Positions 34,474 through 44,618 of a stretch of 64,000 nt of DNA are shown here, one piece after another. The position numbers were made by a program, and so were the translations under genes. Position 1 is the stretch's first letter. The number at the start of each line of letters is the position of its first letter. This DNA is from Acholoe squamosa (taxonomy: Eukaryota; Annelida; Polychaeta; Phyllodocida; Polynoidae), in contig OX439041.1 in assembly GCA_949317995.1 (NCBI GenBank), positions 16,771,501-16,835,500 of the forward strand, given 5' to 3'. The notes below the pieces were generated by a model. The model saw only the letters and a program-made list of their open reading frames with translations, was not told the DNA's origin and searched no databases.

Positions 34474-34821
34474 ATGACCGGCAAGGAGAGCTATAACTTT
34501 GGATTTACTTGCGGCTCGAAAAAAACTACGGAGAAAACCATGATTGTGCGAGTGCAGCTTGTGGTGATGCCTTCAGGAATGCTCTTCCTGCTGTTGGTGC
34601 TGGTGGGCACATTCGGGTAAGTGCTGGTACAAGAATTTCGATTTTTGGGTGGTTTTTGTATTTGGGTGTGGTGCCGGTGGTCTGACGTTGTGTTTTTGGT
34701 TTGTTTCAGGATTGTCCTGGTGTGGGTCCATATCGGGGAGATACCGGTACTTTGTCACCGGGTCCGTGGGCCACCTGATGGCCCAGAGGGAGGGGCCAGT
34801 GGGCCCTGTGTCGTATTCTGA
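34474..34821 (+). CDS. Possible two-exon antisense gene for an 84-residue membrane protein
   Basis: Exon 1 (34474-34616, 143 nt) begins with ATG and ends in a hydrophobic stretch (MLFLLLVLVGTFG) at a near-consensus CGG|GTAAGT donor. A 93-nt intron ends in a T-rich tract and TTTCAG. Exon 2 (34710-34821, 112 nt) continues the hydrophobic run (IVLVWVHI) and stops at TGA. The spliced frame is 85 codons including the stop. Without splicing, the ribosome would stop at TAA inside the donor. TATA, initiator, ATG, donor and acceptor all fall in the right order. No homolog is known to me; antisense genes exist in some retroviruses, but coincidence cannot be excluded. Confidence 0.35.
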
Positions 34822-35723
34822 TGACTTGGCCGGTACGTGTAATTTTGAGTGAGTTGGTCGGAATTTTGTTCGAAGATCGATCTGATAAAAGGAAAAATTT
34901 TGACTCAATTTCGATTTTTGCTTAGGTAGAGTGGTGATTATCAGGGGGTCATAAATTGTATTTTCCAGAAGTTGAGGCGTAGAGGTACCTGCCGGTAGGA
35001 CAGGATTGAGTGCGCCGGTGAGATGGAAAAAGGACCAGTTTCAGAAGGTGGCGGCCAAATGCGGAGACGTGATTAAGAAATGATTCTGTGATGCAAAAGA
35101 CTGTGATAATTAATATGTTGCCAAAGAGCCTGATTCCACTGTAATTCGCCAATAATACACTTGAAAGCCCACCACCAGTTAGAAGTTATGTTGTTTATTC
35201 TGGGCTTCCAAATTGGCATGGGCGGGCTTTCAATTCTCATGCGGGGTGGTATTGTTAACCTGGGTCGAAAAACAAGTCTAGTGATATTGCTAACACGTGC
35301 TTATGTTATTGTTTTGACGCAGATATTGAGTGCGGGTGTCCTGACTGACGTTAAGTTGTCATGCCAACGTGGGAAAAATGAAAGAGATCTGACGTTGGGG
35401 AGGCCGACGGCAGTGGTGAGACGCAGCGCCGGCGTTCTGACGCAGCGTTTGGCGGGGAACCAGACGCGACGTCAGAAACAAGATGGCAACGTCTCATCGT
35501 GCAGTGGGCCTTCACAGTGAGTCGAAATAACTGTGTTATTGTGGGTCGAAACTGTGCTATGGTACTGGAGATGTTGTTAAAATGGTCTTAATTGTGGGTG
35601 GGGTCGTATTTAGAGCTATTGAGGATGGGGATGATCCCCACATGAAGGTGTTAGATGGGGCTATCCGGTGGATTGGGCGACCGGGAGAGTCCATTACCAG
35701 GTTATATGGGGGGTGGCCGGCGG

Positions 35724-38474
35724 TTAGTTGATCCCCACATGAGGATCAAAGTAGGTTTCTGATGAAAACTTACCGCGGGTCGATGTTGAGGGTGGTGTTA
35801 GCATCATCTCTGGTGGTTTGTACATGTATTTGCCCGTTTTTGGCTGATGCCGGAGTGGGGTGTACTTTGTGAGCTCAGCCGGGGAGTCATGGCGATCAGC
35901 CGGCCAGGACTCACAAGGTAGTTGTATGGCGGGGTCAGTGTCACTAGAGGCAAGTTGGAAGTCGGGTTGTCCTTTTGAGGAGATGACCACTGTCATGTGG
36001 TGAGCTCCTTTTAAGATTCTGTACAGTGGTATTCTCCATAGAAGTGGTACCGGAGGATAGCGCTGCAGCGGGATCTGCCGGACTTGTCCCCCGATCATCG
36101 TCCTGATGTCGGACTTCCAATGGAGATCCAAGTGTCTGCCTATGGGTGCCGTAAGGCGGGCTGGGGAGACCTTAGGGGCTGTGATGGTGGGTGCCCAGAG
36201 ATTTTGTCCATAGATCATCTTGCCAACGGTGAAATCAAAAGTTTGACCGTTAGCATGAATCTTGGCCACAATTGAAGGTGTCCTGTGGCTGTCCTGTTTG
36301 CAGTAGGGCCAGTGTCGCAGGCACCTCTTGGCGGTACTCCATGTGATGTATAGGAGGGTTGCCATTAAAATCCAGGTGAACATGTTCTGGTAGCGGTCGG
36401 GCGACTGTACATATTCTAGATCTGTGTCTGGGGTCATTGGTGGGGCTGGCCAGTCCTTGTTAGCCTGGCGTATCAGATCTTTAAAACGATCCCAACTCTC
36501 CGCATTAGCCATCTTGGGTGTTCGGGTTGCTGAGACTAGTGTGATAAAGCACGCCAACTGATTGACACAAAGATGGTTTTTAAGGGTTAATGCGCAGCAA
36601 AGTAGTGCCAGGAGGGGTGATACCAAGTGTATCCAAGGTGAGAACTGGAGGTGATATCCCAGATGCATCAGGGAGTTGGTGGATAGGAGGGCTGATTGGT
36701 CCTTAAGTCCCTGTGCGGCTCTTTTAAGGGTTAGGGTGTCTTGAAAGAGGGGTGCTATTTTTTGATTGTGTAGGTGTTTTAACTTTTCAAAATTGGGCAG
36801 GTGAAGGGTCTGGGATGTGGTTGCCATGGTGATGCCGGAAACATTGGCTGGAGGTTGACCAAAATGTCGCCACAGTGGTAAATTGAAATAGGCCTTTGAT
36901 ATGGGTTCTAGGGTGGAATTTTGGGTGCAAGATAAATCAGAATTGGTTAAAATCATGCCGGCATTTTTAATGGAGCACAGACATGGGACTGAGATGACTG
37001 AGTATGCGTTATTTTTAATTTTGACTTGGCCTGAATCTGTGCATTGCAGCCTGGAAGTTGGATGGTCAGTTATTAATAGAAAGGTACTTTGAGATAAGGG
37101 TTGGATAAGATTTGGTATGGGTGCTGCCATGTGTGCTTTAAAACTGCAGGTATGGTGCACCGCCTCTGGTAGGTCTAAAAATAGGGATAGAGTGCATGTG
37201 GGGTGTGTGGCTGACAATAGGGGTAGGGGTAGGTTACAGCTGATAAGGTGACCGAGGTCACACATATCCAGGTCAGCTTGTGTAAACTGTATGTAGTGTG
37301 AGTGGGTCCTGGACATAGCCAAGTAGCCGGGAAGTGGCTCCACCTGGGTGTGACCTACTGACTTAGTGTCGGAGGTGTCGAAAGGTACGGGGAAGGTTTC
37401 TATTCTAAATATAGAAAAGGTGCTTCCCCCTCTGGTTATGGGTACTGGTATGGTTATTAACAGGCTCGAGTTATGGCTCCAGTGCACATGTACTCGGCGT
37501 TGATAATAATAACTTATGGGTAGGCCTTCTAAAATAATGCCGTGGTGTGCCTCGTGCAGGAGGCTGGATAAATTGTTTAAACCTAAACTGAGGTCGTCTT
37601 GTGTGATGATGGACTGGGGTAGGGTGCCTTCAAGTAGATTATTAATGGTTAAGAGCAGATTTTCCAAGTCGCTTTGGAGGTCAATTAAAGATTCTATTTG
37701 TGAATTTGCTGCTGTGAATAACATGGAATAGAAGGTGTCTTGTCTGGATTGGAGTTCTAATTTTAATAATATTGATGAGATGTTTGAATTTAAATGCTCT
37801 AATTTTCCGGAAATGAAAGATAGAGCATCATCAGTGTCGTTTTGGAATTTTGAGAAGATGTTGACCGAATTGTAATTAAATTCCGAAATATTTAACAAGA
37901 AATGTGTGGCTAATTCTACCACGTGCATTTTGGTGGCTAACTTTTTATCCAGGTCAGACATCTCAGAATTCAAAATATCAATTTCTGGTTGAGTCCCGAG
38001 GCCTATTGAAGCTCTTAAAATGTCACCAATGACTTGGCCGGGGGCATTTCTGGCTTTTCTGACGTTTGGAGGTGAAATCAATTTTGACAAGGTTTTTAGT
38101 GTTGTTTTTGACTTGGAGAATAGGCTCTGTATCATGTTATCTAGGGCATGGGCTGTGTGCTTAATGTATTGGGGTGCATCAGTGCTGATGAGTGGGCTGA
38201 GTAGTTCTGGCTGACTTAGGTTCTGGTCAAAGGTCAAGTTAAGGCTGAAGGTCAATGGATAGTCCATGTAATTGGCTAGTAATGTTTGGGGTAACTTGGT
38301 AAACAGTGCGCCATAGTTGGGTCTGAAGATGGTGTTCAGATTGGTGTCTGATGTTGAGGTGCAGCCGAGGAGCAGATGTAAGAATATACAGACTGCTAGG
38401 ATGGCCGCTGCTCTAGAAAATGAGAAAAAATTGAAAATTTTGAGGATTTTGAAAATTTTGATGGTGGGGTTCAC
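35724..38474 (-). CDS. env: Env of the intact element (F-like class I fusion glycoprotein)
   Basis: 916 codons. The first codon of the homologous frame is GTG and no ATG precedes the signal peptide (hydrophobic residues about 22-38, AAAILAVCIFLHLLLG), so the start is probably supplied by splicing. A basic cleavage site RKAR lies at 139-142. It is followed by a fusion-peptide-like NAPGQVIGDILRASIGLG and a heptad-rich segment (about 165-290). The ectodomain is Cys-containing with many N-x-S/T sites. A hydrophobic stretch near 610-650 and a membrane anchor at about 699-713 (FTWILMATLLYITWS) follow. The cytoplasmic tail of about 195 residues is unusually long. The layout matches errantivirus and baculovirus F-type envelope proteins; fusion activity is inferred. 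Confidence 0.82.
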   Translation of the reverse strand: MNPTIKIFKILKIFNFFSFSRAAAILAVCIFLHLLLGCTSTSDTNLNTIFRPNYGALFTKLPQTLLANYMDYPLTFSLNLTFDQNLSQPELLSPLISTDAPQYIKHTAHALDNMIQSLFSKSKTTLKTLSKLISPPNVRKARNAPGQVIGDILRASIGLGTQPEIDILNSEMSDLDKKLATKMHVVELATHFLLNISEFNYNSVNIFSKFQNDTDDALSFISGKLEHLNSNISSILLKLELQSRQDTFYSMLFTAANSQIESLIDLQSDLENLLLTINNLLEGTLPQSIITQDDLSLGLNNLSSLLHEAHHGIILEGLPISYYYQRRVHVHWSHNSSLLITIPVPITRGGSTFSIFRIETFPVPFDTSDTKSVGHTQVEPLPGYLAMSRTHSHYIQFTQADLDMCDLGHLISCNLPLPLLSATHPTCTLSLFLDLPEAVHHTCSFKAHMAAPIPNLIQPLSQSTFLLITDHPTSRLQCTDSGQVKIKNNAYSVISVPCLCSIKNAGMILTNSDLSCTQNSTLEPISKAYFNLPLWRHFGQPPANVSGITMATTSQTLHLPNFEKLKHLHNQKIAPLFQDTLTLKRAAQGLKDQSALLSTNSLMHLGYHLQFSPWIHLVSPLLALLCCALTLKNHLCVNQLACFITLVSATRTPKMANAESWDRFKDLIRQANKDWPAPPMTPDTDLEYVQSPDRYQNMFTWILMATLLYITWSTAKRCLRHWPYCKQDSHRTPSIVAKIHANGQTFDFTVGKMIYGQNLWAPTITAPKVSPARLTAPIGRHLDLHWKSDIRTMIGGQVRQIPLQRYPPVPLLWRIPLYRILKGAHHMTVVISSKGQPDFQLASSDTDPAIQLPCESWPADRHDSPAELTKYTPLRHQPKTGKYMYKPPEMMLTPPSTSTRGKFSSETYFDPHVGIN

Positions 38475-38580
38475 TTTAAAAATAACATTAGCTTAGTCAC
38501 AAATGGGATGTTAGTATGGTCAAGTATTTACAAAGGTCGGGGATTCTGTGGGTGGTAGGGTTGTTGTCACATGAGTGGAT

Positions 38581-38862
38581 TTATGCAGATGGACTGGTGC
38601 CTGTTGTCGTTGTCAGGGGCGGTACACGTGCTTGAGCATGAAACATGTTTATCTCGAAAACAGCAAACTGGAATACTAGGCTGGCTGTATTCCTTATGGC
38701 CAATTCGCGTCCAATTCTGGAGTATTGGCGGGGTAAGTCCCTGAGGGGCTGTTCTGACGCTAGAAGCGTGCGAGCACATAAGAGTGCTATGTATGATGCA
38801 GATCTATGGTTAAACCTGCCCCATGGAGGCCGGCGGGGATTATCCCCAGCTACAGCGACCAT
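38581..38862 (-). CDS. Hypothetical accessory ORF 2 (93 codons) between pol and env
   Basis: ATG at 38862, product beginning MVAVAGDNPRRPPWGR, moderately basic in the first half (RHR- and R-rich segments) with a hydrophobic middle (LVFQFAVFEI). No family recognised. It overlaps ORF 1 and ends about 110 nt before the env frame opens. It may be chance. Confidence 0.28.
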   Translation of the reverse strand: MVAVAGDNPRRPPWGRFNHRSASYIALLCARTLLASEQPLRDLPRQYSRIGRELAIRNTASLVFQFAVFEINMFHAQARVPPLTTTTGTSPSA

Positions 38863-39112
38863 GAAGGCTTTTATGGTTGCTGGAGTGATTGCTCATGTCC
38901 AGCTCCTGTCTTAGCACAGGGCTGCTGAGGTAATGTTTAATATCTTCCTGGGCGAGGAAGGTGATGAGGTGTTGCTGTTCCATGATTATGCTCCTAATTT
39001 CAAAAGGATCCATGAGATCACTCCTGATCCCATGTGGTCCAAGGAGGCTGTGTATGGTCCATGTAGCATTTGGGCCGTGCTTATTTGCCAGTGGGTCCAG
39101 GCTGTAAGTCAT
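38840..39112 (-). CDS. Hypothetical accessory ORF 1 (90 codons) between pol and env
   Basis: A true ATG at 39112 opens 90 codons beginning MTYSLDPLANKHG. There are no recognisable domains; it contains IIMEQQHLITFLAQEDIKHY, which could be helical. Its end overlaps the next ORF by 23 nt in another frame. The position corresponds to where complex retroviruses carry regulatory genes, but the length is also compatible with chance. Confidence 0.3.
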   Translation of the reverse strand: MTYSLDPLANKHGPNATWTIHSLLGPHGIRSDLMDPFEIRSIIMEQQHLITFLAQEDIKHYLSSPVLRQELDMSNHSSNHKSLHGRCSWG

Positions 39113-40298
39113 AAAGGAAAAAAGGGTCTAAGTGGGCTGTGAATGGGGGAGAGGTAAAGGTGGGGAATTTGCTTGGCTGAAGAGGTTTAGTAAATTGGAT
39201 TATCAATGTTAAGAATTATAGGATAGTGGAGAAGTTCTTCCACATTTTACACACACTTAAGGCTCACACCGCCATTGGTTAATAGGGGTACCTGGGCACC
39301 ATGATAATAAAAGTACTATCATGTACAATGCTAGAACGACTGTTAAAAATCCTAAATGCTAAAATAGACCCATAAGATAGTCCTACCTGGGCTGGTTGCA
39401 CGATGGGTCTGCCATGGTCCCTTTCCAGACACTTGTTGCCGTGTTTACGGTGTGGTGGTATTGGTTGTGGGTTGTGTTGTGATCAGATGTGGGTGGGCAA
39501 GCGCTTATAACCTGGGACTGGGTTTGGCTACTTCCCAGTCTAAGATCTCCCATAGGTGGTATGTCTTGCCCTGAGAGGGGCGTAGGCCAAATATTATTGG
39601 TGGATGCAAGGGGGGTTGATCGGCCCCTTATGCAAATCAGGGTTATCCTGGCCTGGATTGGTTGGTGGTGAGATATTGTTTAAAAATAGAATATTGGGAA
39701 GCCTGGCGGGGGTGTTTATCCCTAGCCAAGGTGATATGGTCACTATGGCGACCCTATGGGGTTTTTAAAGACCTTGAGGGTGGCGCGTTATTGATTTGTA
39801 TATGTGCCACCACAGCACTTAAGGGTTGGCGGAAACAGTGGTGTAAACATGGGATACGGGGTGTCAGAGATCCATCTTCCTACAATAGGTTTATCATTGG
39901 AAATAGTGGTCTTGAAGTGGTAACAAGCCGTCGCATGTGTGTATTGAAGTTTATACACAAACCGAGGATACAGCGCTGCCTTGGGCGGTCGGTATGTGGC
40001 GTGTGTAACCTAACCTAATTATTTGATAATCCATTTGCCAGTGTTTGGCGTTCCACTTAGAAAGGGTAGGTGTGTGTATATACAGTTAATCAAGGCGGTG
40101 TTGATTTTAGATGCATAGGAATTTTTATGGCTGTTAGTATAAATAGGTTGGGCGTTGGTCTGTGACTGTTGCTGTCAGTGTGTTTAAGTGGTTGGTGTAT
40201 TAATGGTTGATTAATTTGGTTGGGGCGCGTGGCGCCTGTGGGGATTAAAGGAGGGTTGTTTATATGGATGTTTGGTGTTTGACACAACGACTTATGGT

Positions 40299-43200
40299 CT
40301 ATAATGGACGCTTAGAGATTTTTCTTGATTTTATGGAGGGCATGGGGCTGAAGGAGATTGTTCCCTTTTTGGCTGGCCTTCCTCTCTTTTTCTTTGTTTT
40401 GTGAGTGGTGAGACTCACATTGGAGGGGTCATCCTGGTCGGGGTCGTGAAGTGAGCTTGTGGGCCCTGATTGTAGCCTTTTTATGATGGCTTTGGCGCTA
40501 GCTCTTGTGATTGGTCTCCTCAGCCTTGATACATGTACTGATTTTCTCAGTACTTTTCCATCTTGTAGCCTTTTTAAAATAGCTGTAACTGGTGAAGTCA
40601 TCCTCATTATGATGTAGGGGCCTGAGTATGTGGGTTGCAACTTTTTTGATGTACATTTGACTAGTAGGGTGGGTATATGTAAATATACCAATTGGCCTGT
40701 GTTATATGAGCTGAGTTCTGCTGAAGTGTCATGTCTGGCTTTCATCTTTTTGTGAGCAGAGATCATGTTTTCTGCAGCTTTCATTTGAATATCATCCCTA
40801 AACTGTAGTAGGCTGGTCATGATTTTCTCCTTGGTGCTTGAGTCTTTTTCAGCTTTAATCAAGGACAAAGCTGCTTCAGTTGGTAGGTGTGTCTGCTTGC
40901 CAAAGACTAACAAATTTGGTGAGTAGCCTAAGGCGCTGCTTATAGTATTATTAATACTGAAGACTACAGCTTGCAGGAAGGTTGACCAGTGTTTTTGTGA
41001 TTTTGATACAAAAGCTCTGAGGGATGATTCTATGGTTTGATGTTGGCGCTCACAGAGACCTTGAGACCTAGACCAATGTGCACTTCCTGTCACATGTTTA
41101 ATGCCGAACTTTTCACAGAAATATTTGAATAATTTTGAGACGTATTGCTGGGCATTATCTGTGTTCAGTACTGAGGGAGTGCCATGGATACATATGACTC
41201 TTTGGAAGAAACCAAGTGCTACAATTGCAGCGGTATTTTCTTCACTTGTCCAGGCAGTTACATGCCTGGTGGCATGGTCGGTCACCACATGTATGTAGTG
41301 AGAGCCATCAGCGGCCTTGGAAAAAGGGCCTATTGTGTCCATGGTGACATGAGAGTATGCTGTGAGTACTGGGTCACGTAGTTTCATTGGAGTTTTCAGG
41401 TTTTTGGGTCTCTTTTTGGTGGTCAGGCATGTGTGGCAAGTACCGCAGAAGTCAAAAACTTCTTTAAACATTGATCTCCAGTAATACCTAGCCCTTATGG
41501 CTGTATAGGTTTTGACTGGACCTAGGTGTCCACCTAGGGGAGAGCAATGGGTTGCTTCCACTAAAGATTCTGTCCACTTTTCTGGAATTACAATTTGCAG
41601 TGTGGGCTCTAGGGTTTTACCCAAATTGGTATCAGTAATTCTAAAGAGGACTTCATCCAGTAAGATGAATTGGTCGTGGTTACGTAGTATTTGATTTATT
41701 AATCCTGAGTCGTGTGGCAGGCTACCTTTTTCAATGTAGTTTGCCATGGAGGATGCAAAAAGGTCTTCTTTTTGGCTTTTAATCAGTGTTTCTCTAGAAG
41801 GTGTCAGGGATTGGTGTTTACAGATTTCCTGAATTGCCCTTTCAGCTAGAGGTAGCACACGGCGGGAGAGCTTAGCTCTCTTGGCGTTTGCAGCTTTGAT
41901 GGAGACCCTAGGTGACCTAGATTTGGCGGGCCTGCCTCTGGGGCGAGGACTGCTGCACTTAGGCTTGAGTGGGCGGGTCTTTTTACTGGGCGCTGATTGG
42001 CTGGCTGCTGGAGGTGTGTCATCCTGGGACTGGGACTGTGCTCGAGTGAGTACACACAGGTCAGGATTCATACCTTGCTGCCTTTCTGGGGTGCCCTTTC
42101 TTGCTATGACGCCTTTTGGTGGTTTATTTGTGCTTCCCCAAATTTTGCCTCCTTTTAATATTGATCTAGGAGGTCCCAAACAGATGGGATTATTGGGTAT
42201 TGGGTCGTCTGATCTGAAAACCTTTGTCATGGATATATCTGAAAATTGTACCCTCTTTGGTGGGAGGATAATTTTTCCTTGTGATCTAATTGGTATTGGA
42301 TCATCAGAGCCAGGGGGATATTTTCTTCTGGACAGGCAATCTGCCACTAAATTGGCTCTACCTTGTAGGTATTTCACTTCAAAATCATAGGACATAACAG
42401 TATCTATCCATCTTGCCAATCTCCCATTGGTGATGTTCTCCTTTTTGTTGAAGAGGGAGACTAGGGCAGTGTGATCTGAATATACTTTGAAGTGAGTGCT
42501 GTCCACATAATGGTGGAACTTTTTGAGAGCGAAGATTATCCCAAGTAGCTCTTTGTCAGTTATTCCATATCTGGTTTCCTGAGGTGTTAGACCTCTCCCA
42601 GAGAATTCAATGGGTCTATAAAAACCATGTTCATCTACCTGTGTAATAACTGCTCCTAAGCTGAAATTGCTGGAGTCTGTGAAGATGATAAAGGGTTTGT
42701 TATAGTCTGGGAATTTTAGGATTGCCTCAGTGCAAATTGATGCTTTGATTTTTTCAAAGGCTGTTTGGCATTGAGTGGTCCATTTGAAGGTACCCTTTGT
42801 GGCTTCATATAAGGGCTTCATTATATGGGCAAAACCTCTAATGAATCTCTTATAGAATTGTGCCATTCCATTGAAACACCTAAGGTCGTGGATGTTTTTA
42901 GGTGCTGGGAAGGTTTTAACCGGTGAGATTTTGTCTGGGGAAGGTGAGATGCCGTGTTGATCTAAGGTAAAACCTAAGAATTCCATTTTGGTGGTGCCAA
43001 ATTCACATTTTTCTGACTTTAATTTGATGTTTCCTTTGATGAAAAGTTTTAGCACTTCATCTAGGTCTTGCAGGTGTCTTTCCCATGTGGGGCTGTATAT
43101 GGCCACATCATCCACATAGGCTACTGCATTTCTGTATTTGCACTTCATGAGCAATTGTTCCATTACATTCATGAACGACAAACCAGAAGTTTTTAAACCC

Positions 43201-44618
43201 ATGGGTAATACTTTGGCCATATATCTTGTGCCATTGGCGGAGAAAGTTGTTAAAGGCCTTGATTCTTTAGCTAGAGGAATTTGATGGTAGGCGCTGTATA
43301 CATCCAATTTGGAAAAATATTTAGCACCTGTTCTGCCAACTTGTTGCATGAGGTCGTCTGCTCTGGGGAAGGAGTAGGAAAAAGATTTTAGGTTTTGGTT
43401 AACCCATCTATAGTCCACGACTATTCTCCATCCTGAGGCCACAGACCTGTCTCCCTGGGGTTTGGGTACTAAGAAAGCTGGGGAGTTCCACTCACAGGGT
43501 TTGGTGCATTCTTCAATGACACCTTGCTGTAAATGTTTATCTAACAGCTCTCTTTGGAAAATCTCTTTCTTGGGTGACATTCTATAGGATGGTCTGTTGC
43601 AGGGTTTGAAATCAGGGATTAATTCTAATTTGACCTCATTTTCAACATTTAATCCTATAGCACTCTCATTTAATACAAAAGCCTCTCTATTTGATTCAAC
43701 AATGTTTTTGATTTGTTGTTTTTGGGCCTCAGTGAGCCTGTTCAGTTTTCCAATGGGAATGGCTTTGTTTAGATTGTTAAGTGCAAAAATGCCTAGGTTC
43801 ATGTGCTTTTTGATATTGATGGAAAAATCATTTGGGTTGGCCACTGTTACTGGTATGATTTTTCTTGTTGACCTTGGTTCAACAAGGGCGTGTTTGATTA
43901 GTACCGGTAATGTCGTGTCAACATTTTCTGTGATGCCTGTTTTACCTATTAAGGAATCAGGTCCTATGACGATTGCATTGAATGTGGATTCAGAATTTGG
44001 TGGCATGGTTAGACCTTTGGCTGCTCTTATGAAGTGTGGTGAAGGGGACTTGGTCCCAAAGGAAATTTTGGCCCTATATTTGGTCATAAAATTTACGCCA
44101 AGAATTATGGGGTGGTTTAGCTTTGGGACCACATGTAGTCTTGTTTTGAACTCTGTGTTATCGATTAGAAAGGTTATGGTGATGGAATTGTTGACCTGAA
44201 CTGAGGATTTATCAGCTAGTAGGATAACCATACGAGATCTCCTACCATGTCTGAAATTGGGGGTTGATATGATTTTATCTGCCATTTTCTGGCTGATAAA
44301 GGAAAGGGAGGCTCCAGAGTCTACAAGGGCTCTGTAAGAACTGCCATTGATATCAACATTAACTGCGCCTTTAGTCAATTCAGTATTAATGTAAGAGGTC
44401 TTACCTTGCTGCCCATACTTACTGGTCTCGACTTTTAGTCGGAGGGTGGAAATTCTCTTGTTCTGGTTTTCATAGAGGTCCTCACTGTCTGATGAGGAGT
44501 CTTCATCACAATTCACAGGGTGGGGGTCGTGGTGTTGTTGTTCTGCTGAATTTAATTCTGCTTCATCATTCATGTGTGAAATATGGCATGTGGGGGACGT
44601 TCCAATTTTGTAGTTCAA
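40299..44618 (-). CDS. pol: Pol of the intact element: protease, RT, RNase H, integrase
   Basis: The frame is open from the gag stop; the codon at 44618 is TTG, not a real start, so Pol is probably made as Gag-Pol by reading through the UAG. Numbered from 44618: aspartic protease VDSGAS at 99-104 with ILGVNF near 172; RT with YVDD at 501-504; RNase H with TDSSN near 648 and SDH near 714; integrase zinc finger H1024, H1031, C1061, C1064; catalytic D1094, D1154, E1190 (D,D35E); a GPY/F-type module with SGPYIIM near 1346. Two AT-hook cores (RGRP) lie at 894-897 and 1412-1415. All catalytic residues are present, so the enzyme set looks functional. Confidence 0.92.
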   Translation of the reverse strand: MNYKIGTSPTCHISHMNDEAELNSAEQQHHDPHPVNCDEDSSSDSEDLYENQNKRISTLRLKVETSKYGQQGKTSYINTELTKGAVNVDINGSSYRALVDSGASLSFISQKMADKIISTPNFRHGRRSRMVILLADKSSVQVNNSITITFLIDNTEFKTRLHVVPKLNHPIILGVNFMTKYRAKISFGTKSPSPHFIRAAKGLTMPPNSESTFNAIVIGPDSLIGKTGITENVDTTLPVLIKHALVEPRSTRKIIPVTVANPNDFSINIKKHMNLGIFALNNLNKAIPIGKLNRLTEAQKQQIKNIVESNREAFVLNESAIGLNVENEVKLELIPDFKPCNRPSYRMSPKKEIFQRELLDKHLQQGVIEECTKPCEWNSPAFLVPKPQGDRSVASGWRIVVDYRWVNQNLKSFSYSFPRADDLMQQVGRTGAKYFSKLDVYSAYHQIPLAKESRPLTTFSANGTRYMAKVLPMGLKTSGLSFMNVMEQLLMKCKYRNAVAYVDDVAIYSPTWERHLQDLDEVLKLFIKGNIKLKSEKCEFGTTKMEFLGFTLDQHGISPSPDKISPVKTFPAPKNIHDLRCFNGMAQFYKRFIRGFAHIMKPLYEATKGTFKWTTQCQTAFEKIKASICTEAILKFPDYNKPFIIFTDSSNFSLGAVITQVDEHGFYRPIEFSGRGLTPQETRYGITDKELLGIIFALKKFHHYVDSTHFKVYSDHTALVSLFNKKENITNGRLARWIDTVMSYDFEVKYLQGRANLVADCLSRRKYPPGSDDPIPIRSQGKIILPPKRVQFSDISMTKVFRSDDPIPNNPICLGPPRSILKGGKIWGSTNKPPKGVIARKGTPERQQGMNPDLCVLTRAQSQSQDDTPPAASQSAPSKKTRPLKPKCSSPRPRGRPAKSRSPRVSIKAANAKRAKLSRRVLPLAERAIQEICKHQSLTPSRETLIKSQKEDLFASSMANYIEKGSLPHDSGLINQILRNHDQFILLDEVLFRITDTNLGKTLEPTLQIVIPEKWTESLVEATHCSPLGGHLGPVKTYTAIRARYYWRSMFKEVFDFCGTCHTCLTTKKRPKNLKTPMKLRDPVLTAYSHVTMDTIGPFSKAADGSHYIHVVTDHATRHVTAWTSEENTAAIVALGFFQRVICIHGTPSVLNTDNAQQYVSKLFKYFCEKFGIKHVTGSAHWSRSQGLCERQHQTIESSLRAFVSKSQKHWSTFLQAVVFSINNTISSALGYSPNLLVFGKQTHLPTEAALSLIKAEKDSSTKEKIMTSLLQFRDDIQMKAAENMISAHKKMKARHDTSAELSSYNTGQLVYLHIPTLLVKCTSKKLQPTYSGPYIIMRMTSPVTAILKRLQDGKVLRKSVHVSRLRRPITRASAKAIIKRLQSGPTSSLHDPDQDDPSNVSLTTHKTKKKRGRPAKKGTISFSPMPSIKSRKISKRPL

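Larger units (their letters stand above)
32164..35723 (-). other. Long env-to-LTR region of the intact element
   Basis: This region of 3.6 kb is absent from typical errantiviruses. It holds the 267-codon sense ORF (33343-34146) and a possible antisense unit (34430-34821). Its left part (32164-33342) is AT-rich with no notable ORF on the sense strand. The 35161-35520 plus-strand frame starts at TTG and is not supported. Confidence 0.55.
38475..40298 (-). other. Pol-env gap of the intact element
   Basis: This 1.8-kb stretch lies between the pol stop and env. On the sense strand it has two overlapping ATG-started ORFs of 90 and 93 codons (38840-39112 and 38581-38862), plus a 65-codon frame at 40090-40287. 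A plus-strand frame at 39662-40018 starts at TTG and is probably chance. A splice acceptor for env lies at its left end. Confidence 0.5.

Noticed and set aside
35161..35520. 119-codon plus-strand frame near the env 3' end
   Set aside because: It starts at TTG and has no supporting signal; probably chance.
39662..40018. 118-codon plus-strand frame in the pol-env gap
   Set aside because: It starts at TTG, has no splice or promoter signal and no recognisable feature.
41881..44199. Plus-strand frames of 169 and 200 codons
   Set aside because: They lie antisense to intact pol with all catalytic motifs, so they are shadow frames.
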